A stretch of DNA of 64,000 nucleotides from Plecoglossus altivelis (GCA_036571765.1 BROE01000016.1:9738892-9802891); one strand, 5' to 3'. Positions 1-12,922 are shown, counted from the first letter of the stretch. The notes: generated from the letters alone by a model not told the origin. Numbers and translations are program-made.

Positions 1-353
1 GGAGGAGAGGAGCGGAGAAGGGAGGGAGGGAGGGAGGGGAGGTCAAGAGGAAGAAAAGAGGTGAGGGAGTGGTCTGAAGAAGCAGCTGTGGTTTGACACA
101 CCCCTAGTAGTCACTGTGGATGGTGACGAAAGTGAGATGTGACTAGTCATTTCCTGTGAAAAGTGACATCCGTTACGATCTCCTGCCAGGAGCTTTCTGT
201 TCACTTACTCTCAGTGATGTCAAGCAGACTTCCTTCATTTAATATTCAAGAACCAACTGCCATACAATGCATCCACATCTAACACCCAGAAGTGTGTGAG
301 TGTACGTGTGAGTGTGCGTGAATGTGGTTATGCCGAGTGTGTGTGTCTGTTAC
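1..353. other. Intronic sequence of adam8 with purine-rich low-complexity start
   Basis: No coding exon was found. Bases 1-60 are a GA-rich purine tract and 296-350 are TG-rich. The stretch lies downstream of the last visible adam8 exon on the minus strand, so it is taken as intron. The next adam8 exon should lie to the left of the window. Confidence 0.5.
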
Positions 354-3300
354 CTGGCAGTTGTGGCAGCATTCTCCTTCTGCACATTGGGCTCCGGCAT
401 TCAGTCTGCAGGTGGAGGCGTTACAGCAAGAGTTCATGCAATCCTGTAGGAGAGGTCACCACCAGTTCACTACCTGTTTCCTGACACTGGACATGAACCG
501 GCAGAACCATGTAGTGTATGTGTGTGAGTCCGCATGTGTGTGTATCGTATGTGGGGTGTGTATGTGTTTGTATGCATAGGGGGTATGTGTGTGTGCACAT
601 ACCTCTACAGTGCCACAGTCACACTCCTCTCCAGGCTCTAGATATGCGTTGCCACACACAGGTCCCCCGTAGATGCGGTCCACAGAGGGAGAGTCCAGTA
701 GGCACGAAGGATTCTCCTCCTCCAGGAATGTGGTAAGCTGCTGCTGGCTGCAGCTGCTGAACTCCTTCGGATACACAAACCTGGACACGCCCACACACGC
801 AATCCTTAGCCGCTAAGTCTGCTAAATATTTGACAGACGGTATTTGTGTGGTTGGTTTTACTGTTTGAGTGGTGTTTTAACTCACCCGACTGTCTCAGCC
901 ATGATGCAGCCTTTGCCAGATGCTGCTGATCCACAGCGGCAGTGTGCTCCATCATGGGACATTCCCAGGTTGTGGCCCATCTCATGGGCGATGGTGGAGG
1001 CCACACCCACTGGGTTCTGGTTATGGTCCTGGAGAGATAAGAGGAGGAGAGGAGATAAGATAAAGGAAGAGAAGGGAAGAGAAGTAAAGAAGGCTAAACA
1101 GATTAGTGATGATCTTTAACATGCAGCTACACAAACAGTCCTGCATGTGGTCAGGTGACAGCTGCAAGACACACCCACCTCGTTGACGGCACCAGATATG
1201 ATAGAGCACATGGATTTGGTGGGAGCCAAGCCGACAGTGGACCCTTGAAAATCCACACCTCTGAAAGAATGATAGAAGCGATATTCAGAATGGAAGAAAT
1301 CCGAATCAGGCGTATACCTCCATCGATAACGTGTGTCGGGTCACAGTCAGAACTGACAGTGACAAGACAACAAACTACTGAATGGTATACATCTCATTCA
1401 ACAGTATATAAAGAGAGAGAGAACAAGACGTTTTATTGGCGAGAAAGACAAGCGTTGGCTGGTTCATTCTTACGTGACGAACTGTGCGTTGTCATGTTTG
1501 ATCTTGTTCAGCAGGCTGTCCTGGCGCCACTGGAGGAATCGTGTCAGCGTTTTGTTGGGGTCAGAGCTGACGTCCATCAGGTCTCTGTGGGACCACATCT
1601 GCAGACCCACTAGCATCACTCGCAGCCCAACAGAACGATACAGCTTGTCTACGTGGTTGACAACCTGGAGCATTCTGGCCTCCACCAATTTCCTGTCACC
1701 AAACTTCTTATACTGCAAAAAAAAGGATGTGTTGATGTTGATAGGACGCTTGGACGTTGATGAGAAAAGGGGATGTGATGATGGCGTAGAGAGAGTGAAG
1801 CGTTCTGATTGTTCTACCTACTTCTGTGTTGTCAACCACTATAACTATTTCCACAACCCTAGGCTCACCAGCCCGGGCCTTGGTCTGGGCCTCAGTTCTC
1901 TATAAAGAGGAGAGATGTCCGTTAGGGTTATTTGTACTTCTTTGTAGTGTTGGGGAGGGGCATGTGTGTGTAAGTCTTTACCAGGCTGCCTAGATGGTAC
2001 ATCCCAGATGGAAAGGACCCATGGTCGTATACTGTAATGTTGTCATAGGAACAGGAGCTTCTCTTTCTCCTCAGGTGTTCCTGCCTATACACCGCATGGA
2101 GCTCCTCCCCTTCCACACGAAGCTCCTCCCCCTTTGACTGCTTTCCTGTCGCATGGTCCCCTAGAGGTTCAATCAGGTACGACTGCTGAGCCACGCGCAC
2201 ATACCCCCTGCACAAGAAAAATCAAACTCTTACTTGAAACCTTATATAGATAACATTTGAACTACAGAAGTGAATAAATAAGTGAAACATAGATCTATGT
2301 TATTGCTGCAGAAATAGACATCCTTGTTTTGGGACCATTGAACAGAAGTCTTTTGGTCTTAAACACTAAACACTTTGGTCTGACGACCCCACATTTTGAT
2401 TCTTGCAGTAAACGGATTCCATGACGACCAAAGAGCAAATAGGATGATTCGAATCACACAAGTTTGGTCCTCTCAGTAAGGTCGTTGTGTGTCTGTAAGG
2501 AGCTGATTGGGTTACAGGTTATCAGGGGCCAGGGGCAGCCCCACAGCTTAAATGGGCTTAATGACCATTGAGACGGATCCAGGGATAGATCGCTAATGCA
2601 CAGATCATTCCGGATGGACGCTGATAAATTACTTTTCCTATTTTAGTATCTTCTCCAGTCTATGAAAATGTGTTAGGTTACATTGAAAAGAAATCACATA
2701 TACTGTACATACAAAACCCTTGTGGATGACATAGTATTTTATACTTTAATTCTGAGATGTATAGAATCATTAACATTGTAGAGTATAGGATAATTGAGAG
2801 TGCCACTCACTGTATCCCTGAACACAGTTCCACACTGACAGAGGAGTCTTCCATGTCCACAACATGGCCATGATAGTAACAGTGGTCCTGCCACACACAC
2901 ACACACACACACACACAACCGTTATTAGACATGGGTCTCTTCGCAGTAATCTGATGTACAGTACAGGTATCATAAATAAATCCACTGCCCTGCTGACATA
3001 GACAAGCAGGCTAATAAAATAGTACCTCATGATCTGGGGTTGTTATAACCTCAGCACCGTCTTCTGAGTAGTGGGTCACAGCATAGTGCTTTCCAACAAG
3101 ATCCCTGGGATGAGATGAAAGAGCTTTAGTGGTGGACAGATGAAGAGGGGGTTGAGTTTGACAGAAGAGGCTCCCCTCCAGATGGTCCCGTTCATGATCT
3201 GGAGCGTATTCTCAGATTACAGTACAATCTCACCTGTTCTTCTCTAAGTGAAGCGTGTAGTTCTGTCCATCTAACGTGACAGAGTACTGCACCACATCAG

Positions 3301-3574
3301 GGTATGTCTGCACACAAACACGCAACACAGACAGGCATGTTTCAAAATGAGTACAGAGGAGGCATTTCATATGGCAAAGGCAGATTGAACTAAATTGTTT
3401 TAACCACAATTGAATGACCAGGCAAAACTATGTGTACCTGTTGAGAAGAAGAACTCCCTTGTGATTGAATTTTTAGCATCCGAGGTGTGACAACTTGGTA
3501 GTCTGTCACATGAGGTAGTGTAGGGAGGCTTCTCACAAATATCACTGAAATAATCAAATCCATGTTCAATTTCA

Positions 3575-3650
<76 letters not shown>

Positions 3651-3799
3651 ATGAAAGAAAGAAAGAAAGAAAGAAAGAAAGAAAAAAGGAAAAAAGAAGG
3701 AAAGATTTTAAAAAATAATAATAAAGAAAAATACATAATGCATGTCCTACCCCATGAGGAGATACAGAAACAGACGGATAGACAACGAGACCATCTCAT
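354..3799 (-). CDS. adam8: ADAM metalloprotease-disintegrin, ADAM8-like, 5' twelve coding exons (3' end off window)
   Basis: Membrane-anchored zinc metalloprotease that sheds cell-surface proteins. Coding exons read 3799-3751, 3544-3438, 3307-3234, 3104-3026, 2887-2811, 2207-1982, 1899-1822, 1712-1474, 1260-1179, 1028-886, 780-603 and 443-354. All have consensus splice sites and compatible phases, giving the first 474 residues. Exon 1 is a short hydrophobic signal peptide beginning MRWSRC. Next come the prodomain, then a reprolysin domain with the intact zinc site HEMGHNLGMSHD followed by a CIM met-turn, then the start of the disintegrin domain (GGPVCGN, EECDCG, CCNASTC). The prodomain and the NHVDKLY and GVDF blocks match ADAM8 better than other ADAMs, and the human 10q26.3 neighbours agree. 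The last third (cysteine-rich, EGF, transmembrane, tail) lies beyond base 1. An RRKR motif near the end of the prodomain looks like a furin site. The family and ADAM8 assignment are inferred from remembered family features, not a search. Confidence 0.9.
3574..3684 (+). repeat. (GAAA)n microsatellite in adam8 intron 1
   Basis: About 27 tandem GAAA units with a single GAATGAAA interruption near 3650. It lies between adam8 coding exons 1 and 2. Reading frames across it are poly-Ser/Phe/Leu or Lys/Glu artefacts. Confidence 0.97.
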
Positions 3800-4514
3800 G
3801 ATGCTGCGGACAAGAGGTCTATTCTCCCTTCTCCTCGATTGACAATGGCAATGCTCGGCTCTTAGTCTGTGAAATCACAGAGCCATTTACGGGAACCACG
3901 CCTCCCTGCCTTGTGCGTTGGTCTGATATCCTGAAAGTTGGCAAGAAGCGATGATCTGCTCTTCCGCCGGATCAGATGGAGAAGTGAGTCAGTTAAGAGT
4001 CACGGTTCAGGAAAGTCAACATTTTGACTATTTAAAATCAGAGAAAATCGTAATCTATCATCCATATACTTTACGTTACAATCACCATTGTCTACAATTT
4101 GACAGCCAGCCTCTCTGTAAATTCCATCTGTGCTCTAGACCATCAGCACGTCCCCCAGATACCAGATCTGTCACGTTTCTGTGGTTGTAATTGTATCGTG
4201 TTTGATATTTGTGATATTTTGGTCGCTTGTGTTTAGAATAAATAAAAGAAGGTAAGGGAGGATGTGACAAATTAATGTGAAGTGCTCTCTAATCGCCCTC
4301 TTGTGGTTCAAGTCGTAACTTGCAAGCAATACTTTTTGAGAGCAAATCGGGCGCTTCTGACGGTGAGCCAATCATCTTCATGGCGCACGCTGATTACGTC
4401 ATTACCCATTGGTCTTTGACAGTAGTATGGAAGTTGTGGAGCCATTTACCTATCAACCTATCCTTCTGTCTCTAACAGTGAAGTTACTACAAATGAAAAA
4501 CGCCTAACACGACT
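3800..4514. promoter_or_regulatory. Shared intergenic region between divergent adam8 and znf511
   Basis: About 715 bp separate the adam8 start codon (minus) from the znf511 start codon (plus), so both 5' UTRs and promoters must fit here. CCAAT-type motifs are visible near 4363 (GAGCCAATCA) and, inverted, near 4407 (CATTGGTC). No TATA box is evident. A bidirectional promoter is an inference from the arrangement. Confidence 0.5.
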
Positions 4515-5396
4515 ATGTTGCAGCCTGACTTAATACAACTTTTAAAATGTGGCAATATTAGTAGCATGGACGCGATTCCAACGTTGCCGGTAGATTCTAA
4601 AACGTTGCAGTGTAGAAGTGGAGATAGCGGTACCGAAGAAACCCATTCACCATTTACTTTCGCTCCTCAGCGAATTCATCTCGGTAAGGAACACGAAATA
4701 TTCGAGGTAGGATATTCATCTATGTATTGTAGAATTTGCCATTTTTTCTCTCAGAGTATTTAGCTTGTCAACTAGCTTAGGGTTTCTTCTCCTAATATTT
4801 TAAGGGTGGGCTCCAGCTATCTATTTGCGAATGATACACAACAGAAAACATACGCTTGCAGCAGTCATGCATGTTGTCTCCTTGATAGGATGGAGATATC
4901 CACAGACATCTGTATCTGCAGGATCTCAGCAGCAACACTTTAGACGCAGACAATTCGCCAAAGCTCAGGTACTGTCAGTGGGCTGTCTGGGTTAATAGTC
5001 TTTGTATCAAAACAAGCTTCCTGTTTGTATACAATCTCTATAAGAAATGTTCGTCTTCACCCCCCCCCCCCCCCCCCCCTGACTCCTCTCTGGCTCAGTG
5101 TGTCTGCATTTGGCTGCCACATCTCAGGCTGCAACCAGGTGTTCAGCAGTGTTGAGGAATATGAGCACCACTACAACTCCCTGCACAGGCATGTCTGCTG
5201 CTCCTGCCAGCGCTCTCTGCCTTCTGCCCGCCTCCTGGACATCCACATACAGGAGTGGCATGACCCGCTCTTCACTATCCTCACCCAGAAACAGGACATG
5301 GTAAACCAGTCCTTGGTCTAGTACTATTTCTACTCTCTATATATAGAATATAAATATATATACTCTATATATACTCACATATATATATACATATAT

Positions 5397-5434
<38 letters not shown>

Positions 5435-6379
5435 GTTGTAAATAAGCTGAACAAATATTGTATACTGAAAAACGTTATTGTAGTTAGAGGCAAACATTTT
5501 CATAATTGAATTCTTCCTCTTCTTTCTCCAGTACCAGTGTTTAGTGGAGGGATGTGAACTAAAGTTCAAGACTGGTATACAGAGAAAAGACCATCTGATA
5601 AGGATCCACAAGTATCCTCCAGACTTCAGGTTTGACAAGGCCAAAAAGAACAGAAGGTAAGTAGTGGGTGTATTTTACATGGGTGTTCTCAATGTGTCCA
5701 GCAGGTGGCAGTAGCACCTCTAGTTTTAAATACAAGCGTCTTGCTTGCCATGCTAGATACTGCATGCTGACGAATCATCTATGAATGTGTTTCTATGTTG
5801 TGTTGGCCTCAGATTTGACTCATTTGTCCTTTCAGAACCAAACACATTAAGAGCCAGCAGCCTACAGACAGAACTATGGAAGTATCAGACGGTGTATGTG
5901 TATTGGAGAGTGCATGTGAAGGTGCGTGCAACATGGCCTCCGTCCACCCAGAGGAGGGAGAGTCCATGGAGGTCCCTCTCCCCCCGGAGGAGGCAATTAG
6001 TCTGGCTGCTGGAGCTACTTCTGGTCCCTCAGAGATGAACACAGAGCATCCTGCTGGTCTCCCCACCCACCCTCACACCACGGCTCAGCAGAAACCACAG
6101 TACTCCTACAGGTTGGTGAGCTATGCCAGGAAAAACCCTTCTTGTAATCTTTATATATCCTCAAAGCTTGGTTCAGATGTGACTGTCAATACTAGGCTAA
6201 TCTTTTTTCAAAGCGTTTCCAGGTTCATTTTTGAGCGCTTTTTAGTTTGGTTTGTACTTCCGTTTGGTCGATGGAGTTTTCTTTTCCATTCTGTGTTCTG
6301 GTGCTGCAGGGTTCCTTCTTCTGTGTGCTTCGGTAAGGGCTCTATCCGAGGGTTTAGGGGTCAGGGGAGGAAGAAGTGA
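4515..6379 (+). CDS. znf511: Zinc finger protein 511
   Basis: C2H2 zinc-finger protein, probably nuclear. Six exons: 4515-4706, 4889-4968, 5099-5300, 5532-5656, 5836-6111 and 6310-6379. They join in frame to 314 residues. Exon 2 begins DGDIHRHLYLQD, a ZNF511 hallmark. Exon 3 carries FGCHISGCNQVF with paired histidines and then CCSCQRSLPSARLL with a following H-H pair. Exon 4 carries YQCLVEGCELKFKT with a DHLIRIH helix, then DFRFDKAKK. Exon 5 encodes an acidic, less conserved linker. The last exon gives the conserved tail SSVCFGKGSIRGFRG. The first ATG (4515) is used because its frame runs unbroken into HEIFE at the first donor; an in-frame ATG at 4566 is an alternative. An ATTAAA signal lies at 6790. 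The gene is head-to-head with adam8 and tail-to-tail with the msx gene. The family is sure; the molecular role is poorly known. Confidence 0.93.
5060..5079 (+). repeat. Poly-C tract at the znf511 exon 3 acceptor
   Basis: An uninterrupted run of about 20 C forms part of the pyrimidine tract roughly 20 bp upstream of the znf511 exon 3 acceptor (AG at 5097-5098). Its length is likely to be polymorphic. Confidence 0.9.
5340..5435 (+). repeat. AT/AC-rich simple repeat in znf511 intron 3
   Basis: Imperfect TATA and ATAT units flank an (AC)n core near 5396-5411. The stretch lies between exons 3 and 4 of znf511. No coding content. Confidence 0.85.
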
Positions 6380-7678
6380 CAACCCTCTCCTCAGCTGAAA
6401 AAAAGAGGTGGGTGACCTTCCATCTTTCACCTCTCAACTGTACTTGGTCAGTCTTGGTCACTCTGCTTGGGAACTGCTTGCATGTATAGCTTTGTATTAA
6501 GCTAATGACAGTAGAGCATTTATCTTAGCGTAAATGGTTAATCAGTTTACATATGGTGACACACTTTGAGAAGTTTTTCTCTACAAAAGAAACTGATCAA
6601 CCCTCAACACAGTCAACGCCACACGCAGATCTGCTGTGTACAACTCGATCAATTCCAAAATGTATTAACGAGTAAACAAACTTCTGTTCTTCTTGCTGTT
6701 TTATAGTGATGAAGAGCCACTGCGGATGACACCTGACGTTCAATTTATTTGGAAATACTTATTCTACCCCGGTATAAATGTATGGAATAATTAAAACCCT
6801 ATTTTGTAATGTTCACCCAATATGATTGTCTATCTCAGTGAGACTAACCTTTTTAAACAAAATAGAATTAAAATCTATGTACTGTTTTCGGTTACTTAAT
6901 ACTATAATTATTCTGTGTATATGACCATTTCCTCTTTAAATTGACATAAGCGAATTGATTTACAGACTTTATACAGTATTCCAGATTATTTTTTTCTAAC
7001 GAAAGATCTTTATTATTTTAGGCTAGTTGCATTATATAACATATAAATACCATACCAGTTGTATTGCTGTACATTTTGGTTGCAAAAATAGTTGATACAT
7101 TTTATTTACAAATTCCAAAAACAGAAAGTTTGCATCGTAAAATGTGTTGGCTTGTTCCATCGGTTTTGTGAGTGCGGCCTTCAGATCCGAGATAAACGTC
7201 ACACGATAAACCAAATAGACAGACATTTTCTTTCACGTTTTCCAATCTAGACATTGCCAAGACAATCTTAATTGTCAAACAATTGACATACATGATGTGT
7301 TTGCTATTGGTCTTGATCTGGGCAGCACAAATATAATAGGTAGGCTGGTTAAACGACTGCGTACACGTTCAATAATATGGTCGGTCAGAAGATGCCATTG
7401 GCTTTTTAATACAACTGATGGTTACAATAGGCCTACAAAATATGAAGGACGTCAATACTGTTCTCAGAAACATCTTAACTTTCAAATATACTTTACTTTA
7501 ATTAACAAATAGTTAGATCTTCAAATTAACCTGCGATTATGTTTTAACATCCAGAAATATAATGGATAGGCCAAATGACGGGAATGAGGACGGTGCAACC
7601 GAGAAGTAATCCGCAGGGAGTTTGCATGGAGAAAGCTTTATCTTTCTTCGGTCTTTCCAACATCTCAGTTAGTACGCA

Positions 7679-8875
7679 TTAAGAAAGGTAGTACATCCCA
7701 TAGGGTCCACTGAATAGTCCGGGTACCGGTAAAGCTGGCCGTGGAAACGATCCGTTAACAGCGCCGTATAGAGATGGTGGGTTCATATGTGAGCCCAGAG
7801 GAAAGGGAAAGGCGAATGCCGGGAGTAGGGGTTTGGTCGCCAGTTTCAGTTTCTCTATTTCGGCCTCCTGTAGTCTCTTGGCTTTGGCTCTCCGGTTCTG
7901 AAACCAGATCTTGACCTGGGTCTCTGTGAGGCTGAGCGAGTTGGAGAACTCGGCTCTCTCAGCGATGGATAGGTACTGTTTCTGACGGAACTTTCTCTCC
8001 AAAGACAGAAGCTGGGAGGTGGTGAACGGGGTTCTTGGTTTTCTATTATTCTTGTGTTTCCTCAGAGGGCAGGGTGGTGGACTAGGATGTCCTACAACAT
8101 AATACAATTTCACATTATTAATGATATTGAGGTTAGTAATCATGTGAAACTATGTTGGAATTTAAAACGTCATACAGCATTTTAGGTCATGTAGCATGTA
8201 CGTTGTGACCATTTGTTTGAGAAAGGAACAATACAAGATCATATACATTAACAATATTAACATTTTTGTGATTTCAGATGCGTTGGCAACATAACAGATT
8301 ACAAGACAAATTTCTACAGAATCGTTGTTATAGGCCTATTGGACTTAAATTATAGCCTACGCTCAGCAAAGTAGAAAGCGTTTGTAACTTTTAGCCAACA
8401 TATTGCATGCCATTTTTATTTTGTAGTTTATTTTTGGGGATAGACATCTTATCGGAGAACACTTACTTGGGGGTGACGCGAATTCAGCTTGAAACCAAGA
8501 GCACTGTTCCTTGTCACTGACTTCCACCGTCTCTCTCTTAGGGCTGTCAGACAGGTCAGCTACCCCGCTGAGAGGAAATCGCTTCTCCCCGTAAAGTCCC
8601 ATTGGGGACCGACAAACGGTCACCTCTGTCTGATTATTAGCCAGCCCTGGATCTGACGAATAGTGCGTCCGACCCGGTGCCCTGTTAGATATCAGGGACT
8701 CCACACTGAAAGGCAGATTCAAACTTTTGGTTTTGCATCGTTTAACAGACGTTGCCAACTCGCGCGTTTGGAATTCTGTTTCCTTGCTGTCGTCGCGATC
8801 ATCGGGTAAGTCATCCACTTGAGCAGTGGCTGGTGATCCCTGCGCAAGATTCATTACGCACGAGAGCGGGGCCAT
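7679..8875 (-). CDS. msx3: Msx-family homeobox transcription factor, probably Msx3
   Basis: DNA-binding developmental repressor of the Msx class. Two exons, 8875-8467 and 8091-7679, joined by a standard intron (phase 1), encode 273 residues. Exon 1 contains an eh1/Groucho-binding motif NLPFSVESLIS near residue 53. Exon 2 opens with a basic stretch and NRKPRTPFTTSQLLSLERKF, followed by a complete homeodomain with helix 3 TETQVKIWFQNRRAKAKRLQ. The Msx-specific EIEKLK extension and the C-terminal proline/tyrosine-rich region ending near PYGMYYLS follow. The two-exon layout and length fit Msx genes. The msx3 label rests on linkage to adam8, where mouse Msx3 lies; msx1 or msx2 cannot be fully excluded by sequence alone. 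ATG 8875 is the first in frame. A polyadenylation motif (AATAAA on the minus strand) is at 7106-7101. Confidence 0.9.
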
Positions 8876-9300
8876 GCAACTTCTGTATCGAAGTCTATGG
8901 TAACTCCTCGACAGCCTGTTACTCTCCGGTTTCGGAACGCCTCTCTGTGCCCTCTGAATATGGCTTCAACTTTTACGCACGAACGTTCCTACCCGCTATT
9001 AAAGTTCCACAAGTATCACTATGATCTTACCGCCTGCCAATCAGCGTATGAGATAATCACGTGACCACCCAGGCATGAGCTTTGATAGGCTTGTTCCCGA
9101 AGGGAGTAGAGTATGATGAAGTTGCCGATCGGCTGCTGCTCTGGGACCAGTGTTGCCTCGCTGTCTTCATTAAAAAACAGGATAACGGTTGGATTGACTG
9201 ACCCTGGGTCTGTGCGCACTTGCATCTCCATGAGACCCGTCAAGGTTTAGACAGCATGGATCGAGTGGCCCATAACTTTCATTGCATTACCGAGGTTACA
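8876..9300 (-). promoter_or_regulatory. Putative msx3 promoter region
   Basis: Sequence immediately 5' of the msx3 start codon. It contains a CCAAT box (CTGCCAATCAGC near 9034) and a CACGTG E-box at 9058-9063. It is richer in CpG than the AT-rich flanks. The assignment is positional; no transcription start is visible directly. Confidence 0.45.
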
Positions 9301-9771
9301 TTAGGAGTCCTTTATAGATCTCAAGGCCCCCTTGCGTCGTTGTAAACCAAAGAAACACTCAATAAGGGACAACGGGTTGTTATAAAGTAGATACCCACAC
9401 AAGTGTAATAAAAGGTTCCTTGTTTAGCAATCGAATGGCTACAATAAACCCAGAATAGCGAGGAAATGAATTATATTAAACGCCGTATTTTTGTTTGTCT
9501 TTTATAACGAAGGTTAAGAATCTTTATGTTCCATTACATTTTGGTGTATTTTCATATGCATTTGTTATGCAATTACAATAACTCAAATGTTTTTCTTCGA
9601 CTTATTTCGTTGTCATCTTTTTCAAATGTGACAAATCCTCTCATGAAATCGTTCCAGGGATGTGAGGCAATGAAGTATAATCGTCAGTCACGCTACATTA
9701 AAGCAATTTAAAGCTTGTATAGGCCTTTAAAGTTTGGAGCGCTTGGCAATCCGTCACCGTCAGTCAGTCAG

Positions 9772-9772
<1 letters not shown>

Positions 9773-9818
<46 letters not shown>
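9773..9818 (+). repeat. (CA)n microsatellite
   Basis: About 22 CA units preceded by three CAGT units (near 9760-9773). Confidence 0.97.
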
Positions 9819-9820
<2 letters not shown>

Positions 9821-12800
9821 CAAGGAGTTTATGCAGCAGACAGTTATGTTTCTGCCGGCGCCAGCCTCGGCGGGATCAAAGCCGAAGCTACCTTGGGGGA
9901 AAGAGAGAAACAGTTAACTCCACTTAAACAATTGTCCTCCACAGTGAATGTCTATGGCTGCTGGGAAACCTTTCCCACAGCCTGCCGGTGTTTGCTTTTG
10001 CTTAGTTGGGTTTTTTGTTGCCATATCCTCATTCCGATATTTTAGCGTTATTTTCTGAAATCCAAGAACAAGCCATGCCTTGTAATTTAGTGGAATTTAT
10101 CCCTATTTAGCCTGCCCACACGACTGGTTTCTTAATTACCATGCCCAATTATTAATAACAACGGCCTTCAAGACAAGTTCTCCATTTATTTTCGTTTCAT
10201 GAAAGGCACATTTATTAAACAATATTGTTTTCCTATTTTATATAACTTGGGACCATTTCGACCAAAATATGTAATAGAAATTGGCGCAAAAACGTGACTA
10301 CGAAAATAGAAACAATTTAAATAACCTTTATATGTAGAAACTTCAGGAAAATGTTAAATGTTTGTATTTTCTGTTGACATATCTGTTTCTCTCTGTGAGA
10401 CCCATCTCTGTCTAGATATAGGGTCTTTGTTTTGCTCTGGACCATCTTTATTGAATAATTAATATTTCCTGTTGCTCTTCTTGGGGTTAGTGTAATTGCA
10501 TGGAAAGTCAACAGTGTGTATTTAGCTTCGGATCCTCCGGGGCTGACTGTGGCTTTGCCAGCAGAGCAGAGAGCACTCCTCAGCAGCCTTGTCATTGTTT
10601 ACTTTAGCTAGCAACCCTGCTTGTGTGTATGTGTGTGCATTTCTGGCTCCCCTAGTTCAACGTTTTATGATGATCTGATGTAGAGACTGGAATAATAAAG
10701 TATGTATGAGGGGGTTACATGTAGTCCACATGCCCCCTTGTGTGCATGTGTGCCTGCGCGTGTACGCCAAACCCCAACCCGGCTGGGGCTCTAAGGCGTA
10801 TCACAGTAGAGAACTGTTTAAGGAGGTAATTGTGGTTTTCCAAAAAGTCATCTTTTTGAACCATGCATGTCAGAGCAAGCTTTATATATTCACTCTTTTT
10901 CCTTCCTTTTCTCTTTCATGGAAATTGGCAGGCACTCAGAGTCACAAGAAAACGTTGAGTAGGGAGTGAGAGTGGTGTGGGATAAACATTTATAAAGGCC
11001 ACAGTGGGGAACCTGGTGGGGAGTGGATCGTCTTTAAAGTAACCAGCGCACTGCATGGGGAAGCATAATAAAACTACAGCATGTCTGAATGGACCTGCCA
11101 GAACCAGGCATGTCTGAACCTGGACAGAACCTTGATCTCCTCATCTCCACTCCACAGACAGACATTAGATGGAAACTTGAGATCCGTTGCTCGAGTGCTT
11201 AACTTTAGGACGTCTCAAATCAACATGCAACAAATTCAAGAATTGGGAGTCAAATTCACATCAGTTATGAACCGATCCATTTTCCCGATCCTCAGCCACA
11301 TTGTGATAAAATAAGACTACCTTCAGTACATCTTTATATTGAGCTACTTTCTTGCCATTATGTATTTGCTCATGTGATCTCTATCTGACCTGACCTGACC
11401 TGATCTGAACGTATCTCAGAAACTGTCCTACTCAAGGTTGCCCGAAGTGGTCACATGATTATTCGAGTAGCCGGTTTTAATGAGTTCGTCTCTGCGATTC
11501 TGACCATTTCGATCACAGGATGGGGTTGGAGAATCATGAGGAGTAGTTATGAGGCAGAACTAAAGCGGAAGCGACCTCAGGGGACTTGCGAGATGTGACT
11601 CGACTTATTTCCAACTGCCTTTTTGAAGCACAAGAACAACACACATGCACATACACTTCTGCTGGCAATCAAGTCCCATTAGCTGTAGGCTGTCGTGTAA
11701 CCAGGTAGACAGGGGTTGTGACCTTTCTGCTCTCCATCAGATGCTGCTCAGAGGGGAAGGCTTCACCCTGTCAGCAGTAATCATGTCACTCAGTTTACAG
11801 TATACATAGACATCTGTTCCCAGCTGTCTCTCCTCTACAGTATGATTGTGTCATGATAACGTGACCCTTGACCCCTAAATGTCAGTATAGGTTTCAATAA
11901 TTCTTTAACTCTCAAAGTCAAGGTAATGGCCCATGTGTTCACTTGAAGTCGTTCCTTATCTTCGCACCCTCCCCCTTTCCCCCTCTCTCCCTCTCCCTCT
12001 CTCCCCCACCAGCTTTCTCAGGCCCACCGCCCCTCTTGTCCCCTCAGGCTCCCCCATGCCCCCTGACAGAGCAGAGTGCCTGAGAAGTTCCTGTTTTTTC
12101 CCAGAAGAGTAAACCCTGTCAAATACAATGTCTTAGCTTGACAAGAGATGCCAAGCCGGGGACGTCTGTGGAGAGGAGATTTACGTGTGCTGTGGTTATT
12201 GGTTATTCCATTATTTACTTGTACGTCCTCTGTGTAGGAGATGGGGACTTTTATTTTGAAGTAGGATGAAGTGCGATGCGAAAGAGGACGTGAACTGGCA
12301 CTGTCTAATAACCCGATGGATCACTAGTTAATTGCTTAAGTGCCATCTGTCCTCCTCTACAAGGTACTGTGACTGTGGGGCCGCATCGAGAGTGCTGGGA
12401 GGTGTTGACAGGGCGGACACCAGCGGGTCATCCTGTCTGTTGGTGTGTTTGTTTAGTGTGTGTAGCACAGTGAGTTTGGTGACAGCCAGGCGAGTTCCAC
12501 ATGGCGTCTGACGTGGAGGTGGAGGCCAGTGGTTGGCTGGTAGGGGCCGGGGGCGGCCAGGCTCCAGCCGGAGGTGCTAACAGCAGAACAGTGACATATT
12601 GTTGCTGCATTGTAGTTGCTTGGGAGGGACAGGCAGGGATGGAGGGAACCAGACACCCGCTCCAGCCCTGGAGAGAGGTAGGGGATGGGGTGAGCTCAGT
12701 GACACCCTGCTGACAGCCTATGTAGCCAGGTAAACTCTAGACGATAGATGGGCCCTACCTGCGCACGGTTGTGTCCCACTGGAGAAAGAGAGAGAGCTCC

Positions 12801-12850
12801 AGTAGGAGGATCCACTGGTGCCTCAACATGATCGTTTCTCTTTCTCCTGG

Positions 12851-12922
12851 TTTTGGTGGAGGACATGGGGGGAGTTTTGGTGGAGGAGATGGGGGGAGTG
12901 TTGGTGGAGGAGATGGGGGGAG
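12851..12922 (+). repeat. 24-bp G-rich minisatellite, three copies
   Basis: Three copies start at 12851, 12875 and 12899, differing by a few bases, each ending in a run of six G. On the plus strand they would read as an 8-residue Gly-rich repeat, but no gene context supports translation. Runs of G make quadruplex formation possible. Confidence 0.85.

Noticed and set aside
3572..3799. ORF ending in long SFFLSFFLS repeats
   Set aside because: The N-terminal codons are real adam8 exon 1, but the rest is intron translated through the GAAA microsatellite.
5876..6379. Separate 167-codon ORF inside znf511
   Set aside because: It reads from znf511 exon 5 through intron into exon 6 and is explained by the spliced gene.
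7679..8875. Ventx/vent homeobox, expected near ADAM8 in human
   Set aside because: The homeodomain, eh1 motif and flanks are clearly Msx class, not Ventx.
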